Shown one piece after another: positions 35,553-47,334 of a DNA stretch of 64,000 nucleotides. How positions within the stretch are numbered: position 1 is the first letter of the stretch; every line of letters starts with the position of its first letter. A program made the translations under genes and the position numbers. Under the pieces are notes generated by a model that saw only the letters and a list, made by a program, of their open reading frames with translations, was not told the DNA's origin and did not search any database. The stretch comes from Cryptomeria japonica (taxonomy: Eukaryota; Streptophyta; Pinopsida; Cupressales; Cupressaceae), in NCBI RefSeq assembly GCF_030272615.1, contig NC_081412.1, forward strand, positions 547,034,202-547,098,201, given 5' to 3'.

Positions 35553-38374
35553 ATGTTTGTTGAAATGAGGTCTCAAACTTCTTACGAATCCATGTCAATC
35601 CAATCTCTACATGTCTCAGAACTTGGATCAAACTTATCATGATGATGTAAATGTCCAAATACAAAAACTAGAGGAGAAACTAGCTCAAGAAAATGAGATA
35701 TTGGAACAAAGAGTGAAAAAAATTGAGAAGAATAGATCACAAATGTCCAACATGTTTCAAAAATTTCCAGGTCGAAATCCAAAGATTGAGCCAATTGATG
35801 TAAGATCTCTTCTTGAATGATCAGACATACCAGCTCTCCTCTCCCAAATAGAGATGATGAAACAATTTCAAGAAAAGAGACAACATCAATTTCAACATTA
35901 TGTGCCTCCACAACAAGAACAAGAAGGTGTTTACTATCAATCACATTTTCAACCATCACAACCAATGGTTCAACCAATTGTTCAACATATACAACCAATA
36001 CAACCAATGGTCCAATTTCAACAAAATTTCCAACCAACTATACAATGTCCACAAATGGTTCAACCAATGGTGGAATATCAACAAGTTCAATCAGCATATC
36101 AATCTCAACAACCACAACCAAACATTCAAAAACAAAGGTTGCAGCACACACCAACCCAAGTTTCAAACATGTCAGAACAATTGAACCAAGTCCAATATCA
36201 AAACATGACATTAGATCAGAACCAACTCCTTGCCAAACAAGTTCAAATTCCAGATACAACTATGTCAAAACCTCGAAAGAAAGGTGGCTTTATTGCAAAG
36301 ATCTTAAGGAAATTACCAAGTGAGTTCTTTGAGGAAGATCAAAATAATACACTTATGTCTAGCAATGCCTCATCCCCTCACAAGCAAATTGACTCTCCAG
36401 TGGCATCTATCCCTACACCTTTAGAAGTTTCACAAGAACCTTCCATATTGTCCTCATCAAACAATACACCCAAGGATGCAATTATCCAAGAGCTATCCAT
36501 AATTGATTGCCATGATAATCCAATTCATGATGCACATCCTTGTCATGTTTCAGAAATACAAGACCCAATGCCACCATGCACTTTATTGCTATTACCTGTT
36601 TTAGAGGACCCCATTCGAAGTCCCTCTTCCTCATGTTCAAGCATTTATTCCTTGCCAGAATCCATCACAAATGTTCAAAGTGCATTTCCTTCATGCCAAA
36701 ACATTGATCCCTTGTCAGAATCCTCCATGCATATCCAAAGTCCAACCCCATGTCAAAAAGATAATTTAGAGCATGAAGAAACGTGTCCTAAAGAAAATCA
36801 AGATCAAGATCCTGAAACCTTATCATCCCATCCAATTGTTGACCAAGACCCCATCTTCCTAGAAACTCATGATGATTCCCCTATTCTTGTCCATCCTATC
36901 CAAAGTCCTATTGACACTCCATTCCCCAAGCAAGATCAAGATATCCTAGTCCATCCAATCCCAAATGATCCCCTTCCATTTCATGAACAAAATGTCCTTT
37001 CAAATCCCATTGACATTCCACTTCCTGAGAAAGATCAAGATATCCTTTCCATCCTTTATGATGATCCCATTGAAAGTCAAGAGCAAAGCACCTTTAAAGA
37101 GGATTCCAATGATCTTCCTCCTTGTCAAGATCAAATTATTCCTTTAAATCCTCCACAAGATCCACTTGTTCCTCCATCTCCTTGTCCTAATCCTCCATAC
37201 ACACTCCAAGATCGCATTTCTTTTGATGATCCCATTATTTCTCCCATTCCATCTCTTGAAGAGCCTGTCATTGAACCATTTCCACTACACAATCCTAGTC
37301 CCCCTCATGATCCTAATCCCCCTCATGATTCTAACATGTCAGTGCAAGATGTTCATGAACCCTCGACATGCATAATGGGTTCTTCCACTTTGGTGCAATT
37401 CGATCCACTTCAAGCTCTCATTATTTCTCTCATATCATATCCACCTCATAATGGACTCGCGTCTTCTTCCCAAAGAAAAGAGTATCCTACAAGTCAAGCT
37501 ATTCATAAAGGCAAAGGAGTAGACCTTCGTGAGAAAGAACCCCTCCATATCAAAGAAGATCTTAAGGGTCATGTCTACACAACTCACTCTCAAGACATTG
37601 GTATTCCTCCATCAAAATCAAAACACACACCTTCCCCATCATACCTTCCATCCATTCTAGGTCCCTATATCCCTCCATCTCCTATGCAACATCAGCAAAG
37701 GCACACATCTTGGAGAACCTTCCATCCATCCCATAGGCCTCCATATCATTCCCATCCACACCGACATTCATTCCCTCTTCCAAGCAATTTGGATGCCAGT
37801 TTAAAAGTCATAAGTCTAGCAATCCACGTGTATTGAAGGATCAACATGTCCAATATAATCGACATGTCAAAACAAAGAACAATATGATCTATAAAGAAAA
37901 AGAAATATCCAAAAGGCCACAAAGGCCCACTGAGAAAAATAAAGCAAAGTCAAAATATATATGGGTTCCTAAATCCCTTGTGCAAGCAATGCACTCCAAG
38001 GAACCACAAAAGCATGAAAAATCAAAAACCATGTGGATCCCTAAGCGGCTCCTTGAAGCACAAAAGCCTAAAGAAACATCCAACTTGGCATCCAAATTTG
38101 CTATTCCTCCATCCAAACCTCTCAAATTGTTCCTCCATCACCTTCTTCATCCATTTTGGGCCCTTATGTCCCAAAATCCCTAGCTATTCCTTCATCCAAA
38201 TCTCACAATCCAAAATACATTTTTCCTCCATCAGTCCATCACCCCTCAAGGTGTGTGCCAATGTCAATCTTGCCAACATTTCCATCCACTAAAGCCCAAT
38301 TCTTCCAATACCCTATCCATTATCCAATGCATATTTTTCATCCTTCCATCCCTTTGGTCCAATCCTTTGCATAA
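35553..38374 (+). pseudogene. Extra ORF copy C (Gln/Pro-rich), downstream of integrase
   Basis: Near-full-length copy of the 20996 ORF, beginning MFVEMRSQTSYES at 35553. Differences from copies A and B: a 26-bp deletion near 35597 with CATG microhomology, which breaks the frame; a TGA at 35818 where copy A has CGA; an extra DPNPPHD repeat near 37310; a 1-bp deletion near 37803; and another frame change near 38130. The C-terminal motifs YIWVPKSLVQA, TMWIPKRLLEA and GPYVPKS, and the ending PLVQSFA (38374), are kept. Copies A and B follow a leader, whereas C follows integrase, so this position is probably secondary. Function unknown; no catalytic motif seen. Confidence 0.75.
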
Positions 38375-38637
38375 ATCCTCGCCTTAGTTTCATCTTATTT
38401 TCCATGTCCTTATCCTACCAACATCTTTGAGCATACTTTTAAAGGTCATGGTCCATTTTTTTTTCAAGGCTACTATACAAACAAAAAGACACTTAAGTCC
38501 TTCTTCCATCCCCTATCATGTGACCATCTTCTACTAAAATGTCAAAATACAAAAAAAAAATTTAATAAAAAAAAAATTGAAAAAAAAGAAAAAACAAAGA
38601 AAGAAAAAAGTAAAGCAAAAATAATTCACCCTCTAAT

Positions 38638-38655
38638 TACTCAACAATATAATCA
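38638..38655 (+). other. 18-nt filler identical to gag at a recombination joint
   Basis: TACTCAACAATATAATCA lies between the end of the ORF C unit and truncated LTR 3, and is identical to gag sequence at about 29667-29684. It is followed by TTGTTGGCC, which is the reverse complement of nearby gag (GGCCAACAA). This looks like templated filler from template switching or end joining. Confidence 0.7.
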
Positions 38656-38668
38656 TTAATTGTTGGCC

Positions 38669-39421
38669 CCAGACTTAGGATAAATAAATAATTTATTAAT
38701 CCTAGAGAGAGAAATGACAAACAAGGTTAAAATGATTAAATCACAAAACCCTAGAAGATGAATTAGGTCTTGATGAAAGATAATTGACTGGATCATGATT
38801 CTGATTAACAAAGGACCAATGTGATAAATGATTTGATTGAAAAATGTGCCAATTGACAAGGAACAATGACTAATTGATCCAAATTGACATAATTGAGATA
38901 GACAACATTCGATGGCAAATTAATCACAAAATGACAAAATTGACAAGAGGACAAGGATCGATGACAAAATAGATTGCAAGACGACAAGATTGAAAATGAC
39001 CATGATCGATGACAAATCGATCACAAAATGACAAGATCGAACATGACAATGATCGATGACAAATCGATCGCAAAATGACAAGATTGAAAATGATAAGGAT
39101 CGATGACAAAATGATAAGATTGATAAGAGGACAAAGCCCTAACTAGGATTGACAATGTCCAAAATAATGACAAATGAGAACGCACATTGATGCGACAGGA
39201 TAAGATTGATCAAAATCATGACTAGATAGTGTTGTCAACAAGACCAAATTTGAGAGCGAGATGAATGAAGAATGTAGAAGAATGACTTGATGTTCGCAAA
39301 TGATAAAAACCAAGTGTGTGACATAGGAGAAATGTTAATGCGATGCAAAAACCTAAAATGAGGCAATGCGCAAATGTTAAAGTATGATTCCGCAAGCGTT
39401 GACCATTTTTAGGTGTCTACA
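38669..39421 (-). mobile_element. LTR 3 (subtype a), truncated, minus strand
   Basis: On the minus strand it starts TGTAGACACCTAAAAATGG at 39421 and follows LTR 1 until CCTAAGTCT (near 38669), where homology stops; about 750 of ~1,540 bp remain. A polypurine tract lies just outside it (39422-39438), making it a 3' LTR of a minus-strand element. Confidence 0.8.
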
Positions 39422-39438
39422 TTTTGCCTCTCTTTGAG
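39422..39438 (-). other. Polypurine tract (minus strand)
   Basis: The minus strand reads CTCAAAGAGAGGCAAAA directly before TGTAGACACC. It defines orientation and the 3' end of the minus-strand element. Confidence 0.75.
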
Positions 39439-39949
39439 ACAATGCGATTTTAAGCGTTGTTTCAAAGAACAATAATGAAAATGCCCCAAACAATAATAAT
39501 GACATATGCATGCCCCCTTGAGGAATTGGCCGGAAACATGTAGAAAAGAGGCCAATTGATCAATAAAAATGATAGGATCGAACGGACTGACAATCGGAGA
39601 CCAGATGTAGGAAGGAAAAGAAATTAAAGATGCAAAAGACCATGACCAACATAAGATGGAGAGGATGCACGTCCATCTGTGCACTGACAAAGATCTATAA
39701 ATGAGACAGAGAGATTGAAAATTGCTCATTTGCACTAGCCCAAGAAGAGAATTTGTTGCTCTGGAAAAGGACACTTGTAGAGAGATGGTGAACATTCCAA
39801 GGGTAGATCACCTTGGAGAATGTGTACGCACATTTAGATGACCGGACGATGCAGGAGCAGCGGTATGGATCTCAAAAACCCATGTTTTCAATTTTATGAA
39901 TTTTGATTGCTTGCGGGACATTGCGAGGCCCACAGAGGATGCAGAAAGG

Positions 39950-40080
39950 GACACCTGCGCTTGTGTAGGGTGAATCCTGTGCTTGTGTAGGGTCTTCTAT
40001 GCTTGTGTAAGGGTACACAGGCACAAGTTACATGACACAGGCACAAGACTCATCACACAGGCACAATTGTGCAATGTAAA
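39950..40080. repeat. CTGTGCTTGTGTAGGG / ACACAGGCACAAG array with orientation switch
   Basis: Three units of the TGCTTGTGTAGGG type are followed by three of the inverted type ACACAGGCACAAG. The related array in the left element (19025-19150) is all one orientation. The switch lets the two halves pair as a hairpin. Confidence 0.65.
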
Positions 40081-40240
40081 CCCTAATTTTGGTCAAAATA
40101 ACATGCAAATGATCAGGAAAGGGGGGATAAGGGTAGGATAGGTTAGATTAGATGAAAAATACCCTGATTTGGACATGAAAATGAGGAAATGCAACCTGTA
40201 GGAGCAAACCCTAAAACTGACAAAATGTGCCCCAATTATG

Positions 40241-42049
40241 ATGCAGAGTCGACAGTATCCATTGATCACGCAGGAGAACCAACTTGACTGCTTCATGTTC
40301 CGACATAGACTCAGGAGCATGGACAAAGATACATTAGCAGGACTTGGGATATACTATTTCACATTCATGCCCAAGATTAGGGCAAACACAGGACCGCTTA
40401 CCGCATTGGCAGAGTGATGGCATTCAGAGACTTCCTCATTCCATCTGGCGACTGGAGAGGCGATGGTGACACTAGAGGATGTATGGCGTATCCTCCACAT
40501 TCCGATTCATGGAGAGATGGTAGAGTATGACCCAGTGATAGGGAGAGATGCGTTGTGCAGATTGTTTGAGTGTGACATAGATGATCTGGATATCGTCGAG
40601 AGGGAGATTGGTTGGGAGACCATGGCATCAGAGTATGATCGACGATATGTGGTGATAGCAGTGGTGATAGCATGTCTACTAGCAGGGGATAGACGAGGTC
40701 ATGGATTCCCTATTGGATGGGGAAGAGTAATAGAGCGGATGGTGACAAAGGGGATAGTGTACGCATGGGGACCATGTGTACTAGCTATGCTGTATTTTCA
40801 GTTGCATCAGATAGCATATCAGGGAGTTCAGACTTTGAGCTGTGGGGTTACACTACTATAGGTATGGGCATTTGAGAACATAGCCATATGTCGACCAATT
40901 AAAGAGAGACAGGTAGTACCACACCAACCATATGTGTATTTCTATGGTGGAGCACTAAGACAGGGTCCTTTTGGATACATATTGTATTGGCGACACGAGC
41001 TAGACAAACTGAGAGAGTTCACATGGAGGCCATATTGTGATTGCCCTGGATGGTCAGATGATAGTGATGAGCTACCGTATTGTAGACATAAGAGGTACCT
41101 GATTGGGCAACTAGTGAATCACTAGAGAGTGATTGAGTTGTACCTACCAGAGAGAGTCAGACGATAGTTTGGAGAGAGGCAAGATGTACCTAGGAGGACT
41201 GCACACTTTGCCCGATCTCACAGAGAGACGAGTCAGTGGGGGAGTATGATTCAGCCACACATAGCATATATGGACTTCACCCAGCTATAGCAGAGATAGT
41301 GGGATTGGAGATCAGATGTGGCAGACGTCGGGATGATAGAGGAGTATGAGAGATGGTTTGCACGACAGCGGCCAGTGCCATTGATAGATCCGAATATTCT
41401 AGTACCTAGGCGACAGGAGGACTTCCCACTCACAAGAGAGGAGGAGGGAGATGATGAGGATGAGGAGGATGAGGATGGTGATGAGGGTGAGGGGGATGAT
41501 GAGGACAAAGATGAGGATGGGGATGATGAGGATGAGCCAGATTCAGGCAATCAGGAGGCATTACAAGATATACCCATAGAGCCGGAGACAGCTAGGACAG
41601 AGGAGATGGAGATGTGCAGGGCTACCATAGCGAGTCAGTAGGATCACATTGTGACATTAGAGAGAGAGCATGAGCAGTTCAGGGTAGAGATAGCCAGACT
41701 CACAGTAGCTCGAGACACAGCAATAGCTCAGGCATAGCGAGAAGAACAGAGAGTCACTGAGTATATTGGGTCAATTCGGGATGCCAGTGCACGGGAGATG
41801 GCACAGATGCTAGTAGAGACCAGAGAGGAGATACGCCATTGGAGGACACTATATGAGAGTGTAGTGCCACCAGAGCAGAGAGCAGCTTCATATCAGGCAC
41901 GATCGAGGACAGAGAGCAGAGCACGCTCTCGGAGGTCATTGAGCAGCATGGGGGTGAGTGGACCTATGAGACCACCACAGCCAGGACCAAGAGGGACATC
42001 ATCCGTGAGACATGGCAGGGATGAGGAGGATAGAGGGAGCACCCAATGA
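40241..42049 (+). pseudogene. Plant mobile domain (PMD) ORF, antisense within an LTR element
   Basis: One frame of 603 codons from ATG 40241 to TGA 42049, with eight internal stops (TGA near 40415, then seven TAG) and no frameshift. Residues ~60-240 match the aminotransferase-like plant mobile domain: WHSETSSFHLATGEAMVTLE, DVWRILHIPIHGEMV, then YAWGPCVLAMLYFQLHQIAY and VTLL/VWAFENIA. Next comes a proline-poor linker, a strongly acidic Asp/Glu run (41430-41540), a coiled coil and an Arg/Ser-rich tail. It lies between the 3' LTR (39421) and 5' LTR (45061) of a minus-strand element and points the opposite way, as described for antisense ORFs between pol and the 3' LTR in Tat-lineage Gypsy elements. 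PMD proteins also occur as host genes, but the LTR context and decay argue for element origin. A second copy is at 45.4-46.9 kb. Confidence 0.85.
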
Positions 42050-43581
42050 CAAAGGCACGTGCTCCTTAGGATGGACAGTGGATATTATGTAGTTTGACAT
42101 TTTGTAGTTAGCCTGTGGGCCATACTTAGGACAGACAGTCCAATTTTGTACTCCGATATTATTGTGACATATGATATGATATGCATCGATATGATGGGAT
42201 GCAATATGTTATCACTTATGTTATTTTCCATGTATGGATGACTTATGCATTGTTGATGTATTATTGTGGAACATGTATGGATACATTTTTTTATGTGTTT
42301 TTGATGCATTAATAATATGAAATGAATAAAATGCTTGATGTGATGCTCGATGTGATTTGCGATATAATGCAAGTGTACTAACCAATGAATGCAGGATGCA
42401 GCATGTGTGTTTGGGGAAATCAGAGCACTAGACTGAACTGACTATCCGAACTGATGGAAGAAATGTTAGTAAGAAGAAATGAAATAGGGGACAGTTAGAG
42501 ACGAAGAAAAACTTTCTTTCAGTAATGCACTTTGTAAGTGAGAACCTTTATTTTAATGTAGCAAAATGGATGCGTAGCATCATGGCATGGAAGGCCAAAG
42601 CTGAAATGCAACCCTTTTTGCAAAAGACAGACACATCACAGACAAACAACAATCACAACAAAAAAGAAAGGGACCATGAACCATCCCGATCACTCTAAAT
42701 CACTCAGTGACATCATCGAGCAACATAGGAACATGATCGAAGCCAAAGATAAATCAGTAAAAAGATAAGATGCACAAATTCCAACAAATCAAAAAAACAT
42801 CTTGATCTTCATTGTCAAAAGTTGAAAGTGCTGATAGGACGATCATGTTATCTGGTTTCAGGGAATGAGGTACCCCGTCTAAGATAGGACACAGTCTAGT
42901 TTCGAGTATACCACACCCTATATAAGACTCATGATAGTAGAGACAAGGACCAATGATATTAATGGTAACGTTTGATTGATATGACAATTGTGATCGGTTT
43001 GAATGTCTGGTTTGATTGAAAGAGTTCATCTGTTAAGGCATGATTTCATTAAAGCGCAGCGTTGGATTGCGTGTCATTGGAGGTATGCTCAGTGATCTGT
43101 CTTATGCACAGAGGGGTTATATTTTTGTTTTGCTTTTCGAGATTTCACAATTTTTTTATTTTTTTTTATGTTCATTTTTTCAGGACTTTATTTGATGTTT
43201 TAGGGACTTTTTTTAGGATGTTTTTCAACTTTTTTTTTTGGATTATTTCAGGACATTATTTGATTTTTAGGGATTATTTCAGGACATTATTTGATTTTTT
43301 TTGGATTTATGTCAGGACATTTTTCAATGTAGCTAGGAAATGAATTAGGTCTTGATGAAAGATAATTGACTCGATCATGATTCTGATTAACAAAGGACCA
43401 ATGTGATAAATGATTTGATTGAAAAATGCGCCAACTAACGAGGAACAATGACTAATTGATCCAAATTGACATCAGGTTCACCATTTAATGTAGCATAGGA
43501 AATCGAGAATCATGATCAGAATCATGATCGAGTCAATTATCTTTCATCAAGACCTAATTCATCTTCTAGGGTTTTTTCGAT
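42050..43581 (-). other. Internal non-coding region of the minus-strand element; AATGTCCTGAAAT-type array at 43180-43330
   Basis: 42500-43330 is the inverted counterpart of 24780-25620. It includes AACATAGGAACATGATCGAA and the FTCAGGACATTATTTGAT-like array (FTC here meaning TTC). 43330-43500 contains scrambled LTR subtype-a pieces and an extra PBS/LTR-end fragment (GGTTCACCATTTAATGTAGC). No gag-pol and no sense ORF, so this is a deleted, non-autonomous structure. Confidence 0.65.
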
Positions 43582-43599
43582 TTCACGTCGGGTTCACCA
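43582..43599 (-). other. Primer-binding site for tRNA-Trp (minus strand)
   Basis: The + strand reads TTCACGTCGGGTTCACCA, so the minus strand carries the same 18-nt site as after LTR 1. It lies 5 nt inside LTR 4. Confidence 0.8.
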
Positions 43600-43604
43600 T
43601 TTAA

Positions 43605-45061
43605 TGTAGCTAGGAAATCGGAAATCATCACAAGCAATTCAATATACTAATCTAGCTCAATCACGAAAGCACAAATGCAATGATCAATCCTAATTACATC
43701 CAATAGAGACATGAAAGCAAAACATTCAAGATTAAAAGCTAGGCAAACCAAATGCAGATCTGAATATCTCCTTCATGTGGCTTCATTGTCCTCCTTTCTT
43801 CTTCAAATAGCTTTTGTTTGTGGATCTCACCTTCAAGTGCATAAACCTAATATGAAAGCAAGATTGACAATTAGCGCAAGAGTACTCAAAGCGTGATTGA
43901 TTCGACAAAGTGATTCGAAAAAGTGATTCAAAAAAGTGAGTAGATGGACCCTTTGATTAAAGAAATTCATCCAATTTATAGATAAATTGGAGAAAAGACA
44001 AGATTAGCATGAAATTGATATTAGAGGCAATTGATTTCAAAATGGGAAAATTGAGTGGAAAGAAGAAGGTTATGACACCTTCTATGTCATGAATTATGAC
44101 ATATTGCCAATGCAAAGGTTAGAAGACTAGAGGCTTATGACATCTTGCTATGTCAAAAGTATGACGCATGAGAAATTCATGCTTCCACCAAAGCACAAAA
44201 ATAGGGAGAACTAGAGAAAAATTAATTAGGTAGAAATTGAATTTGACAAATTAGAAAATAAGGAAATTAGAAAATTAGAAATTGATGAAATTAGAAAATT
44301 AGAAAATTAGAAATGAAGAAATTAAGAATTTAGTGAATTAATTAATAATTTCTCATTTATTAATTAATTCACAAAGAGGGAATTTAGAAATTAATGAAAA
44401 ATTAGGAAATTAGGTAAATCAATTAATAATTTGTCATTTATTAATTAATTCACAAAAAGAGGAATAATTAGTTAGCCAATTAAATTAAACATTTAATTGT
44501 GACATGAAGACCTAGGATAAATAAATAAATTATTTAACCTAGAGGGAGAAAAATGGAGAGAAAATGACAAACAAGGTTAAATGAATAAATCATAAAACCC
44601 TAGAAGATAAATTAGAAATGCAAGGACGACAATTAGGTCTTGATGTAAGATTGATTTGATGTTGATTCGACCATGATTTTGAATTGATTTGATTGATAAA
44701 CAATTGAGATTGATTGACAAATTGACCAATATTGATAAGGAGACCAAATTGATATGCGCCAATTGACATGATTGAAGAGGACAAGGATCGATGACGAATC
44801 GATCATAAAAGGACAAGATTGACAAGGACGAGGATCAATGACAAATCGATCTCAAAACGATAAGATTGATAAGAGGACAAAACCCTATTTCAAAAGCGAT
44901 AAAAATGAGGGATGCAGAAGAAGGACTCGATGCTCACTAATGATAAAGACCAAGTACGCAACATAGAAGAAATGTTAATGCGACGCAAAAATCTAAAATA
45001 AGGCAATGCGCCAATGTTAAAGTATGACTCTACAAGCGTTGACCATTTTTAGGTGTCTACA
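43605..45061 (-). mobile_element. LTR 4 (subtype b), 5' LTR of the minus-strand element
   Basis: On the minus strand it starts TGTAGACACC at 45061 and ends CTAGCTACA at 43605, 1,457 bp, with the primer-binding site directly inside. Closest to LTR 2. Its outer end is followed by ATGAT (45062-45066), which matches the bases before LTR 1. Confidence 0.85.
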
Positions 45062-45066
45062 ATGAT
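45062..45066. other. Candidate target-site duplication ATGAT (right)
   Basis: Matches 17369-17373. The adjoining sequence continues the GATATG-rich array that stops at 17368, which supports a single interrupted locus. Confidence 0.6.
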
Positions 45067-45359
45067 CTTTTTTGATATGCATATGATGTATTGATATTTT
45101 GTTGATTTTGTTGATATGATTCATTGATAGGATGTTGAGTGAATTCCTTATATGAATAATGATATGATTTTGATGATGCTAATATGATACCTTGGATATG
45201 AGTCACTAATATGTTGCACTAATTTATCTTGAGATGATACTTGTGATACAAGATTTGTTGTTGATATGTTTATGATCTATCATCATATGATACATTGTTG
45301 ATATGATTCACAATTTGATTTGATGATTTGTTTTGATAGGATTGATTGAATAGAGAATT

Positions 45360-46860
45360 AATGGTGGATATGTTGTGATTTGCAAGCAGATCTCGATGTT
45401 TTACAGTCTCGGGAGAGATTGTAGAAGCCATGGGGACTCATCCCGCAGTTGCCATAGGCCGACCAAGATATTATTGTGAGACGTGGATTATCATCTTTGT
45501 TAGACAAGCCCAGATATACCATCAATTGGGGTTTGTTGACAATATTAGCAAAGATGTAGCACAGTGAAATGAACACCTTCCATTTGGCAACAGGGGAGAT
45601 GATGGTGACACCTGAGGATTGCTACCGGATCTTGTGAATTCTTGTTGTTGAATATTTGTTACCATATGAGCAGACAGAGGAGGGAGGCATAGAGGCTCTT
45701 CAATGTGTGTTGCACAATGACCACATTAGTGGTTATGAGATCCCTTGGTAGAAGTTTTTGGATTTGCATTATGCTCCTCTGCCTTCAAGTATTAGCAGGT
45801 TTCATCGATGGTTTTCTTTGTCTCAACCATAGGTCAAAAGGACTTGCAGTAGGATGGGGTTTAGTTTTCAAGGTTATGGTTACACAGGGTCACAGGTTTG
45901 TGCGGGGATCCTGCATGTTGGCCCACTTATATAGGGAGCTACACCAGGTGGTGTATCAAGGATACACTATTTTATCAATAGGGGTCATATTGTTACAGGT
46001 GTGGGCCTAGGAGCATATAGCAATGACACAACCACTTCTAGATAGGGATAGACCAACTGGCTGACCTTATGCTTATGGATACATAGGTATAGTTGTCCAA
46101 TGAAATCTAGGCAAACTAGAGCATTGGCGTAGGGTTCTCAATGATATAGATATGGTCATATGGAGACCGTATATGGACTATAAGGTTAGGAAAAGGATGG
46201 AGTAAAGATGCCCTATGTCTATATGTCACCATGTCTGATTGGGTAAATTCCCTTCATCATTGACAGGTTTTTACATAGTTGCATCTATAGGCAGTATGGG
46301 AGATAACATGGTATTCTACAGGGAGCCTATTTGTGCACTCATCAACAACAAGATGTTTATGAGTGGGAGCCAACCATAGATAGTGTTGTAGAAGTGGTTA
46401 AGTATATGAGCTTGGTAGGGTAGATATGGGATTACGGAGATAGGGTGGTGGATGTCAGGATGACAGAGGCATTTTTAGCTTAATTTGTTGCACATGTAGT
46501 GGCCTATCTATCTGATCCTATGGAGCTAGTACCAGCTTTTGATGATGACGAGGAGGAGCATTCATAGAGGTGAGGAGGTCAGAGGTGGAGAGAGGAGGAT
46601 GAGGGAGATGATGGGGGATTTTGGGGTGATGGTGGAGGTGGTAGGGGTGGTAGGGGTGGTCTTGTTATTGGTGCAGGCAGAGGGGCTTGGAGAGGTGCGG
46701 TGCTAGTTGTTGTGGGAGGTATTGAGGGTGGTGCAGAGGGTAGTAGACAACCTACGCAGAGGAGGAGATCTGACATTATTCCTCCACTAGCTCCTCGGAC
46801 AAGTATAGGTGCAATGGGGACCACTTCACAGGTACACTAAGGATTAGGATGCCTACACAT
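45360..46860 (+). pseudogene. Second PMD ORF, heavily decayed, of the older element
   Basis: Diverged relative of the 40241 gene. Conserved landmarks are FHLATGE.MVT.ED.YRIL (about 45570-45630, across two frames), then near 45840-46010 VGWGLVFKVMVTQGHRFVRG, LYRELHQVVYQG and GVILLQVWA, and LEHWRRVLND...IWRPYMDY. An acidic GAGGAGG-rich part follows at 46530-46650. Several frameshifts and stops. Like the first copy it is antisense to its element (3' LTR at 14411-15912). The rest of the older element ends at the Copia LTR near 47335. Confidence 0.7.
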
Positions 46861-47334
46861 GAATATGATGCACATATCAGGGCCCTATAGGTCTCAATAC
46901 AATAGTTACAGGAATAGGTGCTAGCGTAGCAATGATAGATTACTCAGTTGCAGATAGAGAGGGACACAAATATTGAGTGACTGGGGTGACTAGAGGCCCT
47001 TGCTGATAGATTGGATAGCGCAACCATCAGCAACTTTCTTAGGGATACACTTCAGTAGATATAGTACTTAGCCAAGGAGGCCAAGTATTACTGATGCTTA
47101 TACGAGGCTCTAGTCCGTCAAGAGCAGAGAGCTCCTAGCTATGTTGTAGTGGCCTTGACCTGATCTAGACATAGTCCTTCTTGGATAGAGAGTAGAGGTG
47201 TTACAGGGCTGGCATGATGTGATCCATTTGGTGGAGATCTGAGAGTTGGGACATCTACTGCAAGACCCGCTGCCTCAAGGGATAGTCACACTTGAGCGAC
47301 TTGTGCTGTGATATGGATTATTTTGATAAAGCAA
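46861..47334. other. Tail of the older element, no further gene seen
   Basis: Weakly coding-like continuation of the PMD copy (coiled-coil-like Gln/Leu-rich words) with many stops. It ends where the Copia 3' LTR begins. Confidence 0.4.

Noticed and set aside
39950-40080. Short regular repeats as a CRISPR array
   Set aside because: Units are degenerate, change orientation and sit in a plant LTR element; no cas genes.
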